From: Albibacterium sp963696875
Lineage (GTDB): Bacteria > Bacteroidota > Bacteroidia > Sphingobacteriales > Sphingobacteriaceae
Length of the DNA: 64,000 bases
NCBI GenBank assembly: GCA_963696875.1
Contig: CAVOLQ010000003.1
Coordinates: 434,001-498,000 of the forward strand
Reading direction: 5' to 3'
Shown here one piece after another: positions 29,118-37,953 of this stretch. The position numbers and the translations under genes were made by a program. The first letter of the stretch is position 1. Each line of letters opens with the position of its first letter. Under the pieces are notes generated by a model. The model made no database searches and was not told the origin of the DNA. It was given only the letters and a program-made list of their open reading frames with translations.

Positions 29118-30489
29118 TAATTAAATTATTTTTTTCTGAGATCACACTAATAAACAATCCAGATAAAAACCAGGTCATGTACGATATGTAGGATGAGGAT
29201 TCAATCTCAGAGGTCAAAGAGGGAATAATAAATCCAATTTTTATTAGCAAAAGAGCAAGACAGATTTTCTTTTCTTTCCCTTTTAACTGGGGAAGCCATT
29301 TTATACATGTACTTATCAAAGCTATATAAATAATAAGGTAAATTAATAAAGCTATTGCCCCAGTTTGCACTCCGATAATTATAAACTGATTTTCTCCACC
29401 TATATTTTCACCTAATGAGCCCCCAATTCTACCCGAAGAACCTAAACCCAGTCCTAAGGGATTTTCGGCTATAGCCAATGCACCTTGAATCCATTCGACT
29501 AAGTGACCGACACTGGAAGGATTGCTAAAGTTAAGGGTATTAATAATTACTTGCTGTAATCCATCATCTCTGCCATCACTCGTCCAAAATAAATAGATGA
29601 CATATAAAACAGCTAGAATAGCCGCAGAATGAACTAAGGTGAGAATGAATTTCTTCCTAGTAAAATAGGCAAAAAAGTAGACGACGACAATATAACTGAT
29701 AAAGGAAGAGCGCGATAAGGCTAATAGAATACAAATAAATGTAGCAGTTAATGCCAGCATTCCAAAGCCATCTATTTTAAATCTATTTTCATTCGTGGTA
29801 TACAATGCTCCAACGATAGATAAACCTATTATGGTTGCTGCTGCTAATTCTAATGGATTAGCAAAAAAGCTTGCAAATCGCTTAAATCCCCCTTCTGATT
29901 CAAAAGTCCAAGTAAGACCAAAATGTCCACTGGGTTCAAAGTTAAAAAGGTAAAAATTATAGTCAGCATATCCTGTTAAGGTTTGCAAGTGCTGATCAGT
30001 AATGTATTCATATAAAATGACTGCAGCAGCCATAATACTTACAAGTAAAATATAATGAAAATATTTACTGATATAGATATTTTCTGCTCTAAAAAGTCGG
30101 CCACAGGCGTATACTAAAATGAAAAAGGATGTGCTTTTAAATGCTAATGCTCTATCCATAAGTCCTTGTTCACCAATTGGTAAAATGGCATATATTAGAG
30201 TGTATAGAAAGAAAAACAGAATGGCATAGTCAACAAAATGGAGCTTTAACCTTGTTTTTAAGTTCCATACGCTTGTACCAAGCATGATGAGTATAAAAAT
30301 CTCTTTAAAGGACTGAAGATAAATGATTAGATCCCTATACCCAAACATAAATGTGACTGAAAGAGCACTTGTATAGATAGAAAGTCCGAAGATTAAAAAC
30401 AGAAGAAATCCTTCTTTCTTACCCCTAATAAAATCTGTTATGGCGAGGATAAAAGAAAGGATATAAATTATAGGGAAAATAAACACCAT
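29092..30489 (-). CDS. O-antigen/exopolysaccharide polymerase (Wzy-like)
   Basis: 465-residue polytopic inner-membrane protein with about a dozen predicted helices and a large periplasmic loop (about residues 160-210 and 290-340) before the O-antigen-ligase-like conserved region (NPLGLGLGSSGRIGGSLG, then ENQFIIIGVQTGAIALLIY). The charge and helix pattern matches Wzy_C/O-antigen polymerase proteins. It lies among the flippase and glycosyltransferase genes, as expected for the Wzy of a Wzx/Wzy pathway. A ligase (WaaL-type) role cannot be ruled out. Confidence 0.83.
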   Translation of the reverse strand: MVFIFPIIYILSFILAITDFIRGKKEGFLLFLIFGLSIYTSALSVTFMFGYRDLIIYLQSFKEIFILIMLGTSVWNLKTRLKLHFVDYAILFFFLYTLIYAILPIGEQGLMDRALAFKSTSFFILVYACGRLFRAENIYISKYFHYILLVSIMAAAVILYEYITDQHLQTLTGYADYNFYLFNFEPSGHFGLTWTFESEGGFKRFASFFANPLELAAATIIGLSIVGALYTTNENRFKIDGFGMLALTATFICILLALSRSSFISYIVVVYFFAYFTRKKFILTLVHSAAILAVLYVIYLFWTSDGRDDGLQQVIINTLNFSNPSSVGHLVEWIQGALAIAENPLGLGLGSSGRIGGSLGENIGGENQFIIIGVQTGAIALLIYLIIYIALISTCIKWLPQLKGKEKKICLALLLIKIGFIIPSLTSEIESSSYISYMTWFLSGLFISVISEKNNLINAKNAEKY

Positions 30490-30518
30490 AGAATATACCT
30501 TTGTTTTTCAACTATTTT

Positions 30519-31439
30519 TTATATCCAAATTGATTTTTGAGAAGTAAACAAGCCTTCTTTTATTCCTTTTAATAATAAATTCGCTTTCTTCCTTCGTCTT
30601 CTAATTACGAAATAGGTTAATAAAGCACCATAATAGAAGAAATGAAAGAAAATGATAAACGGAATTAGGAACCTAGACCCATATTTTCGTAAAATCCATA
30701 ATTTATTTCTACTAAGGTAGTAATGAATAATTGGACTTAATGTACCTTCGTTGTTTTTCGTGACATGTTTTCCTGAAACTCCTGCTTCATGATAAACTTT
30801 ACTTTTGGGCAGATAGTGTAATTCATAACCGGCTTTACGAATTCGAAATGATAAATCTACATCTTCATAATAGAGAAAGAATTTCTCTGTGAAGAGCCCC
30901 GACTCCTTTAATACGTCATTTCGTATCATCATTGCGCAACCCGTCAGCCAATCGGGTTTCATTATTCTTGAACCTTGATTATTCTTGCTTTTATTTTCAG
31001 AATATGTAATTCCTAAATAAGGATTGAAATAAGAAGGACCATTCCAGAGCTTTTCTCTGTTGTGCATCCAATAAATTGCCGGTTGAACGGCACCTATGAG
31101 AGTGTTATTGTTAAGGTATTTTAATAAAGGTTCAATAAGCTCTTCATTAACCTCAGTATCAGAGTTTAATAAAAAAGAATACATATAGCCACTTTTTATA
31201 CTATGTTCCAATGCTTTATTATTACCTCCTGCAAAACCTAGGTTTTTTCGATTATCAATAAAATGAAGATCTGGAAAATTCTCTTTTAAAAAATTAAAAG
31301 AATCATCGGTTGATCCGTTATCCGCTAGAATGATATCAAAGTTTCGCTTGTCACAATATTTTAAAATAGAGGTTATGCAGTTAAAAGTGTGTTGTGGAGT
31401 ATTCCAATTTACAAGAATAATTGCTACTGGCTTAGACAT
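30519..31439 (-). CDS. GT2 family glycosyltransferase
   Basis: 306-residue inverting GT-A glycosyltransferase. It begins KPVAIILVNWNTPQHTFNCI and shows the nucleotide-binding ILADNGSTDDSF, the DXD-type SFLLNSDTEVNEEL and the acceptor-side motif FFLYYEDVDLSFRIRKAGYE, close to rhamnosyltransferases. A C-terminal hydrophobic/basic tail (about 255-295) may anchor it to the membrane. Its start overlaps the flippase stop by 8 bases. Confidence 0.9.
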   Translation of the reverse strand: MSKPVAIILVNWNTPQHTFNCITSILKYCDKRNFDIILADNGSTDDSFNFLKENFPDLHFIDNRKNLGFAGGNNKALEHSIKSGYMYSFLLNSDTEVNEELIEPLLKYLNNNTLIGAVQPAIYWMHNREKLWNGPSYFNPYLGITYSENKSKNNQGSRIMKPDWLTGCAMMIRNDVLKESGLFTEKFFLYYEDVDLSFRIRKAGYELHYLPKSKVYHEAGVSGKHVTKNNEGTLSPIIHYYLSRNKLWILRKYGSRFLIPFIIFFHFFYYGALLTYFVIRRRRKKANLLLKGIKEGLFTSQKSIWI

Positions 31440-32694
31440 ATTCTTTGGCAGATTTCTTAATTACATATTCGTACATTAACAAAGCACTAAGTTCGATTAA
31501 TATAGTATATGCACCAAACCATTTATATTGGCCACTTTGAACTAGAAAATAAGCTGACAATATAGATAAAACCATTAATATCATAGCTATTCTAAAAATT
31601 GAAACAATATTGTTTTTTAGCAAGAGGTCAAGCACGTTCAAGCAATTGAGCGCTGCTATTGTAGGAACGATGGCCATTATCCTTAAGAAAATTACAGCGG
31701 TTTCGTTTTGCTCTCCTGCTAAAATGAATATGATAAATTCAGGGAAGATGAACAATACCAACGATAAAAAAAGGAAGAGCATAGTAACCAACTTCTTCAT
31801 CCTAATCCGGTAAACACTCCATAATTTCGTCTTCTCCTGATATAGTTGAGCAGCCTTCGGATAAATAGCATTAGATACTGAAATGATTAAAATTCGAGAA
31901 GACCATATCACCTTATCGCATAGCGTATAGGCTCCAAGCCAAGACGGATTACCCCATTTTGCAATGGCAAAAATCATTAAGGATTGTTGTAGATGTACTG
32001 ATATATTATTAATAGTAAGATAAAAGTTCTCTTTCCCAATAATATAAAGTTCTCTTTTTTGTGGGAAGCGAAAGTAAAGTTTATGTTTTACTGCAGCAAA
32101 AATTATTAAAACAGCATATACAACAGTGCTCACCATTCCCATAATAAAATTTGTCCATTCGGAATCTTGAGGCCCTTTAATAAAAAGAAGAACCAAAAGT
32201 ATAATAAGAATTTTAGCTACTAAATTGGCGATATTGTAAAGCCGAAGGTTTTCGGTGCCATTATAAAAAAATAGGGGGTTAATAACTTCTGCTACAACAA
32301 TTGGAATCGCTAATAGGATGAACGAGTAATAGCGAATATTGAACCACTGAAGACTTAATAGGATAAGTAAAAAAATGATAAAAATAAGAAGCCGAATCCA
32401 TACGGTGGTATAAAATACGGCACTCAGCTTTTTGTTGTCTGTAATTGATGTGGCCACATCTCTTATTCCGGATTGATTAGTACCATAATTGATAACAATC
32501 GCTGAAAGACCTGCAAATGTATTGGCAAGCATTACATAACCAAACTCTTCTATACCTATGATTCTAGTAATGATAGGGTAAATTAATATCAATAATAAGA
32601 CATTAGAAAGTTGTATACTGCCCAAGTTTAAAAAATTTGACAGGATGTTCGTTTCTTTTAAACGCTTGAAAGAATTTAAAATCAGGTGCTTCAA
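31432..32694 (-). CDS. Polysaccharide flippase (Wzx-like, MATE/MVF superfamily)
   Basis: 420-residue inner-membrane protein with about 12 predicted transmembrane helices. It starts with the amphipathic region preceding SNFLNLGSIQLSNVLLLI, as in oligosaccharide flippases; residues about 42-60 (TRIIGIEEFGYVMLANTF) match the family consensus. It moves lipid-linked repeat units to the periplasm. It lies between the initiating sugar transferase (82 bases upstream) and GT2, the canonical position. Confidence 0.9.
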   Translation of the reverse strand: MKHLILNSFKRLKETNILSNFLNLGSIQLSNVLLLILIYPIITRIIGIEEFGYVMLANTFAGLSAIVINYGTNQSGIRDVATSITDNKKLSAVFYTTVWIRLLIFIIFLLILLSLQWFNIRYYSFILLAIPIVVAEVINPLFFYNGTENLRLYNIANLVAKILIILLVLLFIKGPQDSEWTNFIMGMVSTVVYAVLIIFAAVKHKLYFRFPQKRELYIIGKENFYLTINNISVHLQQSLMIFAIAKWGNPSWLGAYTLCDKVIWSSRILIISVSNAIYPKAAQLYQEKTKLWSVYRIRMKKLVTMLFLFLSLVLFIFPEFIIFILAGEQNETAVIFLRIMAIVPTIAALNCLNVLDLLLKNNIVSIFRIAMILMVLSILSAYFLVQSGQYKWFGAYTILIELSALLMYEYVIKKSAKEYV

Positions 32695-32776
32695 ACTATT
32701 GCTTGTTTTTTGGCAAATTTAGGATAATTTCGCTGATAGTGTGAATATATTAAATCAGAAGGTGTTTTTCCTGAAA

Positions 32777-34171
32777 TTAAAACACATTGTCCTGCCCAAC
32801 GATGAGTTGCCAACAAGTTAGAAAGACGATTTTTAAGTCTAAAAGTAACGACCAATTTTCTAAATACCAAATATCCGCTTTAACCCTTTCCTCCATCGCT
32901 CCGTCTTGCTTAGTCTCACCTCTTAGACCCCTAACTTGTGCCCATCCCGTAATGCCTGGCAATACAAAATGGCGAACCATATATTGATCAATAATTTCAG
33001 AATATTCTTGTGTATGTTGAAGCATGTGTGGTCTAGGCCCTACAACAGACATATCGCCCATTAGCACATTGAAAAACTGAGGCATTTCATCAATGCTGTT
33101 CCTGCGCATAAAAGCACCAATCTTAGTAATTCTATAATCGTTTTTTCTTGCTTGCATTGTATCCGATTCTCCATTCAGTTTCATACTTCTAAACTTTATA
33201 CAATAAAAAGGTTGATTATCTTTTCCAGATCGGAGTTGCTTAAAGAACACTGGACCTTTTGTCTCCAGTTTAATAAGGATCGCCATAATGGGGATGAGCC
33301 AGCTCATGATAAATATAATTACCATTAGAGAGAAAATCACATCGAAAAGACGCTTTACTAATTGGTTGACTTTGTTTTCTAAGGGCTCTGAGCGTGGACT
33401 TAAAACCGGTAAATGTCCAAAAAGTTGCACGATAACGTTCTTTTTAAAATAGTCCTTTACATCTGGGACAAGTTTGAACCGTATTAACTCTCGATCAGCT
33501 TCTCGCATTAAGGCATTTATTTTATTAATAGCTTGGTCCGGTAATGCGCAATACACTTCTCGAATATTATTGCTTTTTACGAAGTTTATACAATCATCTA
33601 CCTCACCTAGATAATTTGTTTGATCAATTTTTAGTAGCGGATTATCGTCAAAAAAACCCATTACACGATATCCAAGGTGCTTGTTTTGATTAATATGCTT
33701 TATAACGCTTTGACCAACGGGGCCTCCGCCTACTATAACCACATCTTTATAGTCAATCATCTTGTCTCTACGCGAACGACGTAAAAGTAAAAAGACAATC
33801 TTACCGCTTATAAAAAGAGGAGCAAAGATTGAAAAAGTTACTATTAACAAGATAGTGGGTGTTCCAAAGTCAGGAATAACAAAGGTTATTAGTGAGATAA
33901 TAAAAACCAATAAAATTAAAGACCCTAAAGCAGCTCTAATCGTTGGGATAGCGTCCTTAGCGAATATTTTATGATATAAGCGGGTTATTTGGGTAACATT
34001 AAACCAAACAAAATTGATAAGAAGAATATTTATTAAGCTAATGTTTAAATTGGTGACAGCTCCTATCGAATCGAAAGTGAAAAGATAGCCTAAAAAACCT
34101 GCGAGGTTAATCAAAAATAAATCCAATAAAATACTTAGTATTTTGTAATAATTACTGTATTTATCGTTCAT
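32777..34171 (-). CDS. Undecaprenyl-phosphate sugar phosphotransferase (WcaJ-like initiating transferase)
   Basis: Starts repeat-unit synthesis by transferring a sugar-1-phosphate to undecaprenyl phosphate. Of 464 residues, about 1-125 hold four transmembrane helices. About 140-250 form a Rossmann-like CoA_binding_3 domain (VVIVGGGPVGQSVIKHI). The C-terminal third is the Bac_transf catalytic domain with KQLRSGKDNQPFYCIKFRSM, DEMPQFFNVLMGDMSVVGPR and PGITGWAQVRGLRGE. It is the first gene of the large minus-strand operon. Glucose or galactose is the usual sugar for the WcaJ class; the actual one is unknown. Confidence 0.93.
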   Translation of the reverse strand: MNDKYSNYYKILSILLDLFLINLAGFLGYLFTFDSIGAVTNLNISLINILLINFVWFNVTQITRLYHKIFAKDAIPTIRAALGSLILLVFIISLITFVIPDFGTPTILLIVTFSIFAPLFISGKIVFLLLRRSRRDKMIDYKDVVIVGGGPVGQSVIKHINQNKHLGYRVMGFFDDNPLLKIDQTNYLGEVDDCINFVKSNNIREVYCALPDQAINKINALMREADRELIRFKLVPDVKDYFKKNVIVQLFGHLPVLSPRSEPLENKVNQLVKRLFDVIFSLMVIIFIMSWLIPIMAILIKLETKGPVFFKQLRSGKDNQPFYCIKFRSMKLNGESDTMQARKNDYRITKIGAFMRRNSIDEMPQFFNVLMGDMSVVGPRPHMLQHTQEYSEIIDQYMVRHFVLPGITGWAQVRGLRGETKQDGAMEERVKADIWYLENWSLLLDLKIVFLTCWQLIVGQDNVF

Positions 34172-34735
34172 GAAAATAAAATAAACGTGTCTGTCTTAGC
34201 TAAAAGTGAAAAAGTAAGATTGAAATTTTAATAATGCTGATTTTTCATTATTTCAATGTACGAAAAGTTAGCAATTATTTAGTAGGGAAATAATGCGCAA
34301 AATCTATACCATAATTGTCATATTATTACTTATTTGGAAATCTTTTCAATTTTATTCTTTTTGCTTTTTCTTCGCAAATGTATGAAACCATCATGAGTTT
34401 ATGAAACTTACCAAACGTAGATATACTTAAAGAAGCAACTACTTGAGCATATCTAAAACATAATTTCCGAAAAGTCAAGAATACGCCTACCATTCCTTAT
34501 AACGCGGCCAAGAGGATAGGTGAACAACTGTGGCCATGTTAATCATTAGGCGAGTATATATTTGATCGAAAAAAGGCTTTTTTACTTAGAATTGGCGTTT
34601 TTTTTTCTTTTTATTTAATAGAGTTTAGCTCACATTTTTGTAGAGTTGGCCTTGATCGAATTTAAATATAAATTCTGAAGGCAGATCAGTAAAAAATCTT
34701 TAATTTGCCTGATTAAAACTTTTAATTATTTAGAA
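34172..34735 (+). other. 564-base intergenic region upstream of the polysaccharide operon
   Basis: AT-rich divergent spacer between the sugar transferase (minus) and the aldo/keto reductase (plus). It should hold the operon promoter. One TAnnTTTG match on the minus strand (TACATTTG, 34375-34382) would give a leader of about 200 bases. A short inverted repeat GGCCA/TGGCC lies at 34506-34534. No supported gene was found; a run of about 40 codons on the plus strand between two stops (about 34450-34545) has no recognisable similarity. Confidence 0.5.
34375..34382 (-). promoter_or_regulatory. Candidate -7 box TACATTTG for the polysaccharide operon
   Basis: Minus-strand match to TAnnTTTG, about 200 bases upstream of the sugar-transferase ATG. 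No -33 element at the expected spacing, so the assignment is weak. Confidence 0.25.
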
Positions 34736-35719
34736 ATGCAATATAGACGATTAGGAAAATCAGGTCTTCAGCTTAGTGAACTATCGCTAGGAAGTTGGCT
34801 GACTTTTGGGAACCAAATTTCAGATCATACGGCAAGTGAATTAATGAGCATTGCCTATGATGCGGGTGTAAACTTCTTTGATAATGCCGAGGGCTATGCT
34901 GAAGGTAAATCAGAGATAACGATGGGTCAAATCCTCAAAAACAAAAATTGGGATAGGGATACTTATATTATTTCAAGTAAAGTCTTTTTTGGGGCTCAAA
35001 ATAAAGGGCCGAATCAAATGGGTTTATCTAGAAAACATATTATAGAAGCCTGTAATGCCGCGTTAAAACGTTTTCAAGCAGAATACCTCGATTTATATTT
35101 TTGTCACCGACCCGATAAAAATACGCCAATAGAAGAAACAGTAAGAGCAATGAACACTTTGTTACAGCAAGGCAAGATTCTATATTGGGGAACTTCTGAA
35201 TGGAGTGCTTACGAAATATTAGAAGCCATCCGGATTGCCAAAGAAAACCATTTAATTGGACCAACAATGGAACAGCCACAATATAATCTTATTGAAAGAA
35301 AGAAAATGGAGTTGGACTTTCTGCAATTGTTTAAAGATTATGGCTTAGGTACAACTATTTGGTCACCGCTGGCTTCTGGCCTTTTCTCTGGAAAATATTT
35401 CAATAAAAACACAAAAGATACGCGACTGGATTTAAAGGGAATGGAGTGGCTAAAAGAAAGAGTTTTAGCAGAAGATAAATTAAATAAAGCACATTTATTA
35501 CAGAATCTTGCTGATGAATTGGGTGTTTCTTTAGTAAAACTAGCGATTGCGTGGTGTTTGAAAAATTCAAATGTAAGCACCGTTATTCTCGGAGCTTCAA
35601 AACCCGAGCAGTTGAAAGAAAGTTTAGGAGCAATAGAAGTACAAGCACTTCTTACAGCAGAGGTGATGACTCAAATTGATGATCTTATGGGCACAAAGCC
35701 TATTTTACCTGAGTTTTAA
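34736..35719 (+). CDS. Aldo/keto reductase, potassium-channel beta-subunit-like (YghZ class)
   Basis: NADPH-dependent carbonyl reductase with a TIM-barrel fold. The 327-residue product shows the catalytic residues in order: Asp in FFDNAEGYAEGKSE (with the Tyr), Lys in YIISSKVFFG, His in LYFCHRPDKN. NADPH-binding elements GTSEWSAYEI, EQPQYNLIER and VILGASKPEQLKESLG match the Kv-beta/YghZ group. Cytoplasmic. It stands alone, divergent from the polysaccharide operon and convergent with the fluoride channel gene. The physiological substrate is unknown. Confidence 0.93.
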   Translation: MQYRRLGKSGLQLSELSLGSWLTFGNQISDHTASELMSIAYDAGVNFFDNAEGYAEGKSEITMGQILKNKNWDRDTYIISSKVFFGAQNKGPNQMGLSRKHIIEACNAALKRFQAEYLDLYFCHRPDKNTPIEETVRAMNTLLQQGKILYWGTSEWSAYEILEAIRIAKENHLIGPTMEQPQYNLIERKKMELDFLQLFKDYGLGTTIWSPLASGLFSGKYFNKNTKDTRLDLKGMEWLKERVLAEDKLNKAHLLQNLADELGVSLVKLAIAWCLKNSNVSTVILGASKPEQLKESLGAIEVQALLTAEVMTQIDDLMGTKPILPEF

Positions 35720-35725
35720 TTTTAA

Positions 35726-36100
35726 TTAAAACAGTTCCGAGAGATACAAACCTAGCCATACTGCTCCAATGCCTACTATAATACTTAAAGTAGTGTAAAG
35801 GAAAGCTAATGCAGTATGGCTTTGGAGTAAGAGTAAATTTTCAAGTGCAAATGCAGAGAAAGTGGTAAATCCGCCACAAAATCCTGTAATCAATATGTAT
35901 TGTAATTCTCGACTATTTAATTGATTTCTTTCAAAGATACCCACCAACAATCCGATTAATAAACAACCGATAATATTTATCAATAGTGTCGCCAAGGGAA
36001 ATATATGCAGAAAATGCCTTGCAACCCACATATTTGAAAGGTAACGAAAAATACTCCCTACTGCGCCACCTAATCCAACTAATAGAACTGTCTTGATCAT
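35726..36100 (-). CDS. crcB: Fluoride ion channel CrcB/Fluc
   Basis: Dual-topology fluoride exporter that protects against cytoplasmic fluoride. From the ATG at 36100 the protein has 124 residues, the family norm; the longer frame from a TTG at 36124 adds an unlikely polar N-terminus. Four predicted helices carry GGAVGSIFRYLSNMW, TLLINIIGCLLIGLL with the conserved Asn, and GFCGGFTTFSAFALE, which includes the Phe-box and central sodium-binding TTFS motif. No fluoride riboswitch was recognised upstream. Confidence 0.93.
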   Translation of the reverse strand: MIKTVLLVGLGGAVGSIFRYLSNMWVARHFLHIFPLATLLINIIGCLLIGLLVGIFERNQLNSRELQYILITGFCGGFTTFSAFALENLLLLQSHTALAFLYTTLSIIVGIGAVWLGLYLSELF

Positions 36101-36161
36101 TTTACTGTTATTATTAATTTGCAATTGCCCTATTAAAATGGTTTAAAAATCCTTTAATTTA

Positions 36162-36680
36162 TTAAAAGATATCGTTAAAAAAACCCTTTAAGCCATCGGC
36201 ATCTTGTGGTCTCAGCTTCCCAGCCAATACGAGCCTTAATTCCCGACGATGGAGTGCTGAAGAGAACAGCTGTATTTCTTCTTCACTTTCAGGAATTAAT
36301 TTGGGAACAGGGACAGTGTTTGAGTTTTCATCAATAGCCACAAAGGTATAAAAGGCTTCATTAGACATTAATTTCGTTCCAGAAGGAATATTTTGAGCCC
36401 ACACAGCTATACGAACTTCCATAGAGGTGCGAAAGGCCCGTGTTACCTGTGATTCTATGTATACGACGTCTCCTAATTTGATAGGGTGACGAAATGAAAC
36501 ATTATCAACTGAAGCTGTGACTACGATGTTATTACAATGTTTTTGTGCGGAAATTGCTGCTGCTATATCCATTAAATGGAGTAAACGACCACCCATCATA
36601 TTATTTAAGGTGTTCGTATCATTGGGCAATACCAATTCGTTGGTAACGGTAAAAGATTCTTTTGCTGTTTTACTGATCAT
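36162..36680 (-). CDS. Hotdog-fold acyl-CoA thioesterase (YciA/BACH family)
   Basis: Cytoplasmic enzyme hydrolysing acyl-CoA to free acid and CoA. The 172-residue protein carries the family features LPNDTNTLNNMMGGRLLHLMD (with the catalytic Asn/Asp region), the hotdog helix AAAISAQKHC, and VVTASVDNVSFRHPIKLGD. The C-terminal 40 residues form a polar tail. Its start overlaps the end of the T9SS plug gene by 4 bases (ATGA type), so the two are coupled. Confidence 0.9.
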   Translation of the reverse strand: MISKTAKESFTVTNELVLPNDTNTLNNMMGGRLLHLMDIAAAISAQKHCNNIVVTASVDNVSFRHPIKLGDVVYIESQVTRAFRTSMEVRIAVWAQNIPSGTKLMSNEAFYTFVAIDENSNTVPVPKLIPESEEEIQLFSSALHRRELRLVLAGKLRPQDADGLKGFFNDIF

Positions 36681-37951
36681 AAAAATGAGTTTAATTCATA
36701 AAAACCAACGATTTCATCACGATTCAGGCGAGGGTTTTGATAGTAGACAATTATTTGGTAAGTGTTTTTGGTTTCATAGAAGCTGGGAATAGAATCAGTT
36801 GCATATAAGTAATCGTATACACCCTGTTTAAGTAGTTTTTTTATTTTCCAACTTTTACTTTCTGTATCGTATTGCAATTTATTCTCTTCGGTCCGATTAA
36901 AACTATTGAAAGCTCCCAAAAGGTAGATATTGCTTTCCGGCGAAAGGCTGGAGTTTAAAGTGAAAGTCGTTTCTGCATAATCAGAAATAATTTCATTTTG
37001 ACCATTCTGGTCTAAATTTCTTATATAAAAGCGCCCATTATCATCAATGGTTTCATTATACGTTATCGGATCTAAATAGCTGTCAGCAACTAAGTCTACT
37101 CTTATTGAAGTATCAGATGCTAAACTCTTCATTATTGATGATTTTAATCGAAAACTTCTTATATCTGCGTATAAAAACTCCTGGCCACCCTGGAAGTTGA
37201 ATTGATTTATATGATTAAAAAACAATTCATTACCGCGTATACTACTTGGGCTTTCTCCCCATAATTGAAGGTCTTGGCGATTGTTTTGAATTACCAACAC
37301 CTTGATATCTCTATTGGGATTGTTGACGGTTAAATTATTTGGATTTACCATTAACTCTACTTTTTGATGGGTAGATCTATTTCTTACATCCATAGATCTA
37401 GTCACTTGAGCTTTTACCGTAGCCATTTCATTTATAACATAAAATCGTTTCGTCAAGATAAGACGACTCTGATCGGCATCTTCATAGACTTTAAGAAGAT
37501 AATTTCCAGAAATTAGGGGTTTAGTGTTTTCGGTTGGAAATCTAACCTGATAATGGGTATACCTTTGTAAAGTATTCTGTGAATAAGAGATATTTCTAAT
37601 CCTTTCTTCATTGTATCCATTGGAATACTCTAATGGAGATAGCCGGCTTTTGTCCCAGTTTACATCACAGTGCTCAATTGAAAAATAAAAAGCTCTTGTA
37701 TCTGCTCTCAAATCATCAAAAGATAGCTCCAACAGTTCGTTAGTACCTAGATGGATTAAGGGAAAAGAGTGCTCCTTTTCTGAGTTATAGAATTCTATCG
37801 ATTTAATTTCTGGTATATAGGCTTTATCCGTATAGGAAAGTTCTTGTTTTGGGCTCCGTACCTGTTTCGCTTTTTTATTTTTTTGTGCGTACGATGTATT
37901 GATTGAGATGAAAATTAAGATACCGATTCCCAATATTCGCTTTCCCATCAT
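36677..37951 (-). CDS. Type IX secretion system plug protein (DUF5103)
   Basis: Bacteroidota-specific protein that seals the periplasmic side of the SprA (Sov) outer-membrane translocon in the type IX secretion system. The 424-residue product has a signal peptide (GIGILIFISINTSYAQ), a basic linker, and the DUF5103 region (about 40-420) with FYFSIEHCDVNWDKSRLSPL and YSNGYNEERI, ending GFYELNSFL. It lies 2 bases after the ABC-F gene, and the thioesterase gene overlaps its end. Other T9SS genes are not in the window. Confidence 0.85.
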   Translation of the reverse strand: MMGKRILGIGILIFISINTSYAQKNKKAKQVRSPKQELSYTDKAYIPEIKSIEFYNSEKEHSFPLIHLGTNELLELSFDDLRADTRAFYFSIEHCDVNWDKSRLSPLEYSNGYNEERIRNISYSQNTLQRYTHYQVRFPTENTKPLISGNYLLKVYEDADQSRLILTKRFYVINEMATVKAQVTRSMDVRNRSTHQKVELMVNPNNLTVNNPNRDIKVLVIQNNRQDLQLWGESPSSIRGNELFFNHINQFNFQGGQEFLYADIRSFRLKSSIMKSLASDTSIRVDLVADSYLDPITYNETIDDNGRFYIRNLDQNGQNEIISDYAETTFTLNSSLSPESNIYLLGAFNSFNRTEENKLQYDTESKSWKIKKLLKQGVYDYLYATDSIPSFYETKNTYQIIVYYQNPRLNRDEIVGFYELNSFL

Positions 37952-37953
37952 TA

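Noticed and set aside
34416..34665. Possible degraded coding sequence on the plus strand upstream of the aldo/keto reductase
   Set aside because: Two open stretches of about 40 codons exist, separated by stops. The translations match no family I recognise, and codon use gives no support.
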